Positions 58,963 to 64,000 of a stretch of DNA of 64,000 nucleotides are shown in pieces. Made by a program: the position numbers and the translations under genes. Source of the DNA: JBAZTO01 sp041661865 (lineage in GTDB: Bacteria; Planctomycetota; Phycisphaerae; SM23-33); NCBI GenBank assembly GCA_041661865.1, contig JBAZTO010000002.1:62001-126000 (forward strand), given 5' to 3'. The notes under the pieces were generated by a model. It was not told the DNA's origin, did not search any database, and saw nothing but the letters and a program-made list of their open reading frames with translations. The number at the start of each line of letters is the position of its first letter. Position 1 is the first letter of the stretch.

Positions 58963-60849
58963 ATGTGCGGTTTTGCCGGAGAGTTCATGTTGCGGGCCTC
59001 GCTTCGGGCCGACCTCGCGCTGGCCCGGCGGATGGCGGCTCGGCTGGTCCATCGCGGCCCCGACGAGGAAGGCAGCTACCTGTCGAGCGACGGGCGCTGC
59101 GCGATCGGCTTTCGCCGCCTGTGCGTCATCGACCCATCCGGCTCGCACCAGCCCATGACCTCCGCCGACGGCCTGGCCACGGTGGCCTTCAACGGCGAGA
59201 TCTACAACTTCCGCCAACTCCGCGCCCAACTCTCCGCCGAGGGCGCGCCCTTCCGAACGGCTGGGGATACCGAAGTTCTGCTCCATATGTATCAGCGCCG
59301 CGGCCTGGACATGTTCTCGCACCTGACGGGCATGTTCGCGCTGGCCCTCTACGACGCCCCGGCCGGCAGGCTGATCCTGGCCCGCGACCGGCTCGGCGAA
59401 AAGCCCCTCTGGTACGCAACCCTGGCCGATCGGATCGTTTTCGCCAGCGAGGCCAAGGCCGTCCTGGCCCATCCGATGGTCTCGAAGGCCTGCTCGAATC
59501 AGGCCATAGCGTCCTACTGCACAATGGGTTACGTTCCGGCCCCCAACAGCATTTATCGCGACCTGGCCAAGCTGCCGCCCGCATCCTTCCTGCTGGCCCA
59601 GGACTCGTCGACCCCCCCCACCCGCTACTGGGAACCGGCGCGGGTGGAGGTTCCAACGTCCGATAACGCAGCGTTCGAGATGGTTCGCTCGGCGGTCGTC
59701 CAGACTGTCGAGCAGCGACTAGTCTCCGATGTGCCCCTCGGCGTCCTGCTCAGCGGCGGGATCGACTCGGCCATCGTGACCGCCGTCCTGGCCCGCTCGG
59801 CCGGAAGCGGCGGCGGCGTGAAGACGTTCACGGCCGCATTCGATGATCCGTCATTCGATGAAAGCATTACTGCAAAACGAGTTGCATCGGCACTCGGCAC
59901 CGACCATACCACGATCCCGATCCATTGCTCCCCGCTCGATGCCATCGACCGAGTCGTCGAAATGTATGACGAGCCCTTCGGAGACTCCAGTGCCTTGCCC
60001 ACCTTTCTGATATGCCAAGCCGCCCGGAGCAAGGTCACCGTCGCCCTCACCGGCGACGGCGGGGATGAGGTCTTCGGCGGTTACGATCGTTATCGGGCCT
60101 TGCAACTGGCCTCCACTATGGGTTTCCTGCCCTACGCCGGCGTGAAGCTCGCCGCCGCCCTGCTCTCGCCCTTTGGGTCCAAGGCTGACCGGTCTTTGAC
60201 CAGACGCCTGGGTAGACTAGCGGAAGCCATGTCTTATCCTCCTTCAGTGCAATACTTTATGTTCCGTAGACTCTTTGGGCCTGAGGACTTGCTCCGCCTG
60301 TTTTCCCCGCAATTCGCCGCCGGCATCGACCCCGACGGGCCAGCCAGGTGGTTCTGTGACCTCTACGAGAGCTTCGACTGCCCCGACGAAGTAGCCGTCG
60401 CCCAGTGTCACGACCTGGCCACCTACTTGCCTGATGACCTCCTCGTGAAGACTGATATCGCGTCGATGGCCTGTTCGTTGGAGCTACGGGCGCCGCTGCT
60501 GGACCATAACCTTGTCTCGCTAGGTCTGTCGCTGCCGACAGCCTGGAAGATTCGCCACCGCAAGGGCAAGCATATCCTTCGGCAGGCCTTCGCGGACTGG
60601 CTGCCGCGTGAGGTCTTCACGCAGCCCAAACGCGGCTTCGGCGTCCCGCTAGGCCGATGGTTGCGGAACGAGCTTCGGCCGGTGCTGGAGGAAACGCTGC
60701 TCGATCCTTCGCTCGACAAGGCTGGAATTTTTGACCGCCAGTCACTCATGGGGCTGCTGGCCGACCATTTTTCCGGCCGGGACGATCATGGACACCGTCT
60801 CTGGGCCCTACTGGTCTTTGCCCGCTGGCTGGCCAAGCAGGGCGGATAG
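58963..60849 (+). CDS. asnB: Asparagine synthase (glutamine-hydrolysing)
   Basis: This 628-residue enzyme converts aspartate, glutamine and ATP to asparagine. The N-terminal class II glutaminase starts MCGFAGEF with catalytic Cys2; the synthetase domain has the PP-loop SGGIDS (about 265) and GDGGDEVFGGYDRY. The start at 58963 is fixed by the need for Cys at position 2. TACAAT lies six bases upstream and no ribosome binding site is seen, so a leaderless mRNA is possible. Some AsnB homologues act in cell-surface polysaccharide modification; the context does not decide. Confidence 0.93.
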   Translation: MCGFAGEFMLRASLRADLALARRMAARLVHRGPDEEGSYLSSDGRCAIGFRRLCVIDPSGSHQPMTSADGLATVAFNGEIYNFRQLRAQLSAEGAPFRTAGDTEVLLHMYQRRGLDMFSHLTGMFALALYDAPAGRLILARDRLGEKPLWYATLADRIVFASEAKAVLAHPMVSKACSNQAIASYCTMGYVPAPNSIYRDLAKLPPASFLLAQDSSTPPTRYWEPARVEVPTSDNAAFEMVRSAVVQTVEQRLVSDVPLGVLLSGGIDSAIVTAVLARSAGSGGGVKTFTAAFDDPSFDESITAKRVASALGTDHTTIPIHCSPLDAIDRVVEMYDEPFGDSSALPTFLICQAARSKVTVALTGDGGDEVFGGYDRYRALQLASTMGFLPYAGVKLAAALLSPFGSKADRSLTRRLGRLAEAMSYPPSVQYFMFRRLFGPEDLLRLFSPQFAAGIDPDGPARWFCDLYESFDCPDEVAVAQCHDLATYLPDDLLVKTDIASMACSLELRAPLLDHNLVSLGLSLPTAWKIRHRKGKHILRQAFADWLPREVFTQPKRGFGVPLGRWLRNELRPVLEETLLDPSLDKAGIFDRQSLMGLLADHFSGRDDHGHRLWALLVFARWLAKQGG

Positions 60850-60868
60850 ATTATCAGTAACGCTTCCC

Positions 60869-60892
60869 AAAATGTTCCACGTGGAACATTTT
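60869..60892. promoter_or_regulatory. parS: parS centromere site 1
   Basis: The core TGTTCCACGTGGAACA (60873-60888) is a perfect palindrome, extended by four A and four T to 24 bp. It differs from the classic parS TGTTTCACGTGAAACA by one symmetric base change. ParB is expected to bind here. Confidence 0.93.
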
Positions 60893-61000
60893 TCTCAGAT
60901 GGCGAGCCTGGCTGCCGCTTGTTTCCGAATTCTTGCGCGCCAGGAGACAATCTTCTTACCTCGAAAGCCGGCGTGGACATCCTTGCTAATAGGGATTCCT

Positions 61001-61024
61001 AAAATGTTCCACGTGGAACATTTT
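61001..61024. promoter_or_regulatory. parS: parS centromere site 2
   Basis: A 24-bp perfect palindrome with core TGTTCCACGTGGAACA at 61005-61020, identical to site 1. Confidence 0.93.
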
Positions 61025-61133
61025 CATTCGGTGGCAAACGGGGTTCGCGAATCGCTCCCTGAATTCTTGCACGTGCGGGCAGAATCTTCTTGCCTCCGCA
61101 GCCGCCTTGGATATCTTGTCACTAGAGCTTCTC

Positions 61134-61157
61134 AAAATGTTCCACGTGGAACATTTT
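61134..61157. promoter_or_regulatory. parS: parS centromere site 3
   Basis: A 24-bp perfect palindrome with core TGTTCCACGTGGAACA at 61138-61153, identical to sites 1 and 2 and 32 bp from the parB start codon. Confidence 0.93.
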
Positions 61158-61188
61158 GGGCTGGCAGACAATCGGAAAGGATGCCGAA

Positions 61189-62187
61189 ATGGCGAGCGAA
61201 ACCAAGCCAAATCACCGCGCGCGTCTGGGTAGGGGGCTGTCGAGTCTGATAACTAATTCGGCCCAGCCGATCGCCGCCGACCCGACCTATCAATCCGTGG
61301 CTGCCCCGCAGGCAATTTCCCCCGCCAGATCGGCCTTGGAATTGCCCAAGCCCGACGGAAGGCCCCAGGAAATCCCCGCCGCGGACATCGCCGCCAATCC
61401 GTATCAGCCGCGGCGGCACTTCAATGAGGACGAGCTGTCGGAGCTGGCTGCCAGCATCACCCAGCAGGGCATCCTCCAGCCGCTGATCGTCGCCGTGTCC
61501 AAGGGCGACGGCCTGCCGTACGTGCTGATCGCCGGCGAGCGCCGCCTGCGAGCGGCCCGCAAGGCCGGCCTGGCCACCGTGCCGTGCGTGATCCGCCAAG
61601 CCAGCCCGCAACAGATGCTCGAATGGGCATTAGTAGAAAACATCCAGCGGAGCGACCTGGGCCCCGTCGAGAAGGCCCAGGCCTATCAGGACTACATGCT
61701 TCGCTTCAGCCTGACCCAGCTTGAGGTGTCCCAGCGGCTGGGCCAGTCGCGGGCCACTGTCGCTAACTATCTGCGAATACTAGAGTTGCCTGATGAGGTG
61801 CGGTTCCTGATCCAGGAAGGCAACCTCAGTTTCGGCCACGCCAAGCTACTGGCTTCCCTCACCAGCGATCCAGCCAAGCAATTTGCGCTGGCCAATCGTT
61901 GCGCGGGCGAGGAGCTCAGCGTGCGGCAGTTGGAGGGCCTGCTGACCGGGGCGGAGGCGGAGGCTCAGGTGTCGGTGGGGGGGGGCGGGCCGGCCAGGCC
62001 CGACCGCCGAAAAACCAAGGCCCCGTACATCCTGGACCTCGAGGAGCGCCTGACCCGCAGCCTGGGCACGCGCGTCCTGATCCAGCCGGGGCGGGCCAAG
62101 AACACCGGCCGCATCAGCGTGGATTACTACAGCCTCGACGACTTCGACCGCATCGGCGCCGCCCTAGGGCTGACCGGGGACGCATAG
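61189..62187 (+). CDS. parB: Chromosome partitioning protein ParB
   Basis: This 332-residue CTP-dependent DNA clamp loads at parS and spreads. The N-terminal RARLGRGLSSLI segment is the ParA-contact type. GERRLRAA (116-123) is the arginine-rich CTP-binding box, and VENIQRSDLGPVEKA and the helix-turn-helix (LTQLEVSQRLGQSRATVANYLRIL) follow. The C-terminal dimerisation domain is present (KNTGRISVDYYSLDDFDRIGAALGL). GGAAAGGA seven bases ahead fixes the start at 61189. No parA is seen in the window; asnB occupies the upstream position. Confidence 0.96.
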   Translation: MASETKPNHRARLGRGLSSLITNSAQPIAADPTYQSVAAPQAISPARSALELPKPDGRPQEIPAADIAANPYQPRRHFNEDELSELAASITQQGILQPLIVAVSKGDGLPYVLIAGERRLRAARKAGLATVPCVIRQASPQQMLEWALVENIQRSDLGPVEKAQAYQDYMLRFSLTQLEVSQRLGQSRATVANYLRILELPDEVRFLIQEGNLSFGHAKLLASLTSDPAKQFALANRCAGEELSVRQLEGLLTGAEAEAQVSVGGGGPARPDRRKTKAPYILDLEERLTRSLGTRVLIQPGRAKNTGRISVDYYSLDDFDRIGAALGLTGDA

Positions 62188-62845
62188 CCGTGTGAGTATC
62201 TGGCAACGAATACATATGTACATCCTATCGCAGTCTCGGTAGGGCGCGCTTGCCGGCACGCGGAATGAACCTCCGCACGGCTGCAAACACCGCAGCCGTG
62301 GCACCGTCGGTTCGGAGCGCGGCGGACAAGTTCGCGGCGGGGCGCGATTACCAGCACGGGATCGTCGTGGTCGCATGCGCCGCGACCACGGCACCCCGCG
62401 TGCAACCAGTTGCACGCCCTACGCCTACCGGGGCTTTGGGTCTCATGCCGGACCTGACAGGTGAGTCGCGGAATCGGGTTTGCCTGAATCATGAGGCGTG
62501 ATACATATTAGGGAGGTGGGGTTCTGACCTCACCTCCTCTTCCGCCCTTTTCGGATTCACGCAACGCGGCGGAGTAGGAACTCTGCCGCGCACAGGAGGG
62601 GGGCGGGCCAGGAAACCCGCCGCGCGAAAGTTCAGAATCTGGCATTTGCCCATGCCACCGGCCGAATTCGGTAGGGCGCGCTTGCCGGCACGCGGAATGA
62701 ACCTCCGCACGGCTGCAAACACCGCAGCCGTGGCACCGTCGGTTCGGAGCGCGGCGGACAAGTTCGCGGCGGGGCGCGATTACCAGCACGGGATTCGTCG
62801 CGGTCGCACACGACGCGACCACGCCACCCGCCGAGGCGACCTCTG
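62188..62845. repeat. Repeat-filled gap with a perfect 126-bp direct repeat
   Basis: The segments 62237-62362 and 62669-62794 are identical over 126 bp and lie 432 bp apart. Each contains a family D end (CGGTAGGGCGCGC, CACGCGGAAT) and a hairpin built on CACGGCTGC/GCAGCCGTG. Further arms (CGTGCAACCAGTTGCACGCCCTAC) lie at 62398-62421. No gene is supported here; short frames are made of repeat. Confidence 0.85.
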
Positions 62846-64000
62846 TTACCTCTGCGGCTGAATATCCGTTGCGCGGGGATGGCAACTCGTGGTCGCAACC
62901 GCCGCGATCTGCCTGCGGAAGGGCCTGGATTTCCGCCGCTTGAGGAACAACGCGGCGCCGAGGGCCAGCAGGGTCAGGCTGGCCGGCTCGGGCAGGGGCA
63001 TTTCGGGGATCGGCGGGGCGCCGCCAACGACGCCGAAGCCGTAGTTGGCTTCAAGGATCTGGTAATCGGCGAAATCGACGTGGCCGTCCTGGTTGAAGTC
63101 GCCGTCGGCCCAGCCGAAGCTGCCCGACAGGCCAAAGTGAGCGGCCAGGGAGTTGTAGTCGGTCAGGGTAATCTGGCCGTCGAGGTCGGCGTCGCCAAAC
63201 TCGGTCTCCAGATAGGTATGGACGACCCGAATGGTGTCGGCGTGATTGACGATGCTGTCGCCGGTGGTGTCAAACCACATGTCGCCCAGGCCGTAGTGAG
63301 CGGTGAGGCTGTCGATGTCGGCGACGGTGACGCCGTCGGCATTGTCAAAATCGCCGGTTTGCGGGGCGGGCGTGGCGGCAACCTGATCGGTGATCCACGA
63401 GGCATACTCGCTGACACGGACGTAGTAGGATTTGTCGTTGTAGCGCGGCCAATGGTTGGAGTCGGCTGCGCTGGCGCCCGAGGTGATCCCCGCAACCTTC
63501 AATTGCCCGCTGGAGGAGATGAACAGCGGACTGCCCGAATCGCCCAATGCCGCGACGGCCTCGTTGGTCACGCCGGAACTGCTGAAAGTGATTTGCAGGA
63601 GGCTGCCCGAACTGCCGCCATTGACGACCTCGTCAACCTTGTTGTAACCGATTCGCTTGACGCCGCGGGGGTAATTGGGGTCTCCGCCGGCCTGCACCGT
63701 GGCGGGCGTTCCGCTCATGCCGTAGCCCACCAGGGTGGCCGTCTTGCCCACCTCGGTACTTCCGGTATAAAGGCCAAAGCCGGCCAGGCCCGTGCTGTTG
63801 GTGAGCCTGACGATGGCGAGGTCACAGGTGGAGCTCTCGAACTTCTCAGCCGTGGTGTAATTGACCGTGCCGCCGGCGGTATTCAGGCGAAATGTCTGAC
63901 CGGCCCCGCTGTAATAATTGGTCACGTGCCTGGCCGTCAGGACGTACCAGGGGTTGATCAACACGCCGCTGGCGCCCGAGCCGCCAAGGCCCGGCACCAG
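62846..64000 (-). CDS. PEP-CTERM trypsin-like serine protease with dockerin-like repeats (5' end outside window)
   Basis: The 3' part of a secreted protease, at least 385 residues; the frame is open at the window end. The catalytic triad is visible: His in TARHV, Asp in CDLAIVRL and Ser in GDSGSPLF. After the protease come calcium-binding dockerin-like repeats (DFDNADGVTVADID, DADLDGQITLTDYN, DFNQDGHVDFADY). A PEP-CTERM sorting signal follows (PLPEPASLTLLALGAALFLKRRK). Unusually, about 25 residues extend past the RRK cluster. The combination is typical of planctomycetes. The exosortase is not in the window. Confidence 0.88.
   Translation of the reverse strand: MVPGLGGSGASGVLINPWYVLTARHVTNYYSGAGQTFRLNTAGGTVNYTTAEKFESSTCDLAIVRLTNSTGLAGFGLYTGSTEVGKTATLVGYGMSGTPATVQAGGDPNYPRGVKRIGYNKVDEVVNGGSSGSLLQITFSSSGVTNEAVAALGDSGSPLFISSSGQLKVAGITSGASAADSNHWPRYNDKSYYVRVSEYASWITDQVAATPAPQTGDFDNADGVTVADIDSLTAHYGLGDMWFDTTGDSIVNHADTIRVVHTYLETEFGDADLDGQITLTDYNSLAAHFGLSGSFGWADGDFNQDGHVDFADYQILEANYGFGVVGGAPPIPEMPLPEPASLTLLALGAALFLKRRKSRPFRRQIAAVATTSCHPRATDIQPQR

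Larger units (their letters stand above)
60873..61157. repeat. Tandem 132-bp units each carrying a parS site
   Basis: The parS cores start at 60873, 61005 and 61138, i.e. spaced 132 and 133 bp. The sequences between them are also related (GAATTCTTGC, then AATCTTCTT and CCTC, then a variable stretch before AAAATG). This indicates tandem duplication of a parS-bearing unit followed by drift. The 60850-61188 gap holds nothing else but the parB ribosome binding site. Confidence 0.8.

Noticed and set aside
60873..61153. parS palindromes as simple transcription terminators of asnB
   Set aside because: The perfect match to the parS core, three identical copies and position before parB explain them better than a terminator role.
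62237..62794. Possible CRISPR array because of repeated palindromic units
   Set aside because: There are only two direct copies of 126 bp, irregular spacing, no unique spacers of constant length and no cas genes.

Overview
This is a high-GC, gene-dense chromosomal window that most likely comes from a member of the Planctomycetota, probably a Phycisphaerae-like lineage. The pointers are a secreted trypsin-like protease with dockerin-type repeats and a PEP-CTERM tail, many short palindromic intergenic repeats, and a flagellar cluster with P- and L-ring genes. The taxonomy is inferred from these features, not from a marker gene.

Layout. Positions 1-9.5 kb hold housekeeping and stress genes: a beta-propeller fragment, an MsrB-MsrA lipoprotein, a nitroreductase, a MATE exporter, a response regulator with a GGDEF domain, two tandem coiled-coil lipoproteins, a DEAD-box helicase, a TTG-initiated rubrerythrin and a Rho-N-like small protein. 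Positions 9.7-55.1 kb are one almost unbroken minus-strand flagellar cluster. In transcription order it runs fliK-flgD-flgE-(PilZ)-flgF-flgG-flgA-flgH-flgI-flgJ-flgN-flgK-flgL; a TPR gene, a FliT/FlgN-like gene and a sigma-54 activator; two TPR scaffold genes, a second sigma-54 activator, flgB-flgC-fliE-fliF-fliG-fliH-fliI-fliJ-motE-motA-motB-motB2-fliL-fliM-fliN; fliO-fliP-fliQ-fliR-flhB-flhA; a small membrane gene, fliA and a small Cys-rich gene; two lipoproteins; flgM; fliC; fliD-fliS. Positions 55.5-57.9 kb hold a lower-GC orphan of 794 residues with a possible HEPN-type R-x4-H motif. Positions 58.2-64 kb hold a MazG/dUTPase-like enzyme, asnB, three tandem parS sites in front of parB, a repeat-filled gap and the 3' part of the PEP-CTERM protease.

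Regulation can be read from the sequence. Four -24/-12 (sigma-54) promoters precede fliK, the large TPR/STN gene, the 210-residue TPR gene and fliO. Sigma-28-type promoters precede flgM and, more weakly, fliC. Two sigma-54 activators and FliA are encoded in the same cluster. The implied order is sigma-54 for hook, basal body and export genes, then FliA/FlgM for the filament, as in Vibrio and Campylobacter. A GDDEF protein and a divergent PilZ protein inside the hook operon suggest a c-di-GMP link. No chemotaxis genes, flhF, flhG, fliW or csrA were seen.

The observations most worth a second look are: the 132-bp tandem parS repeat in front of parB; the sigma-54 promoter set, two members of which start transcription within 3 nt of the ATG; the TPR/STN membrane protein that may be a motor scaffold; the orphan HEPN-candidate gene; and several families of TIR-bearing or hairpin repeats, some of which supply stop codons of host genes.
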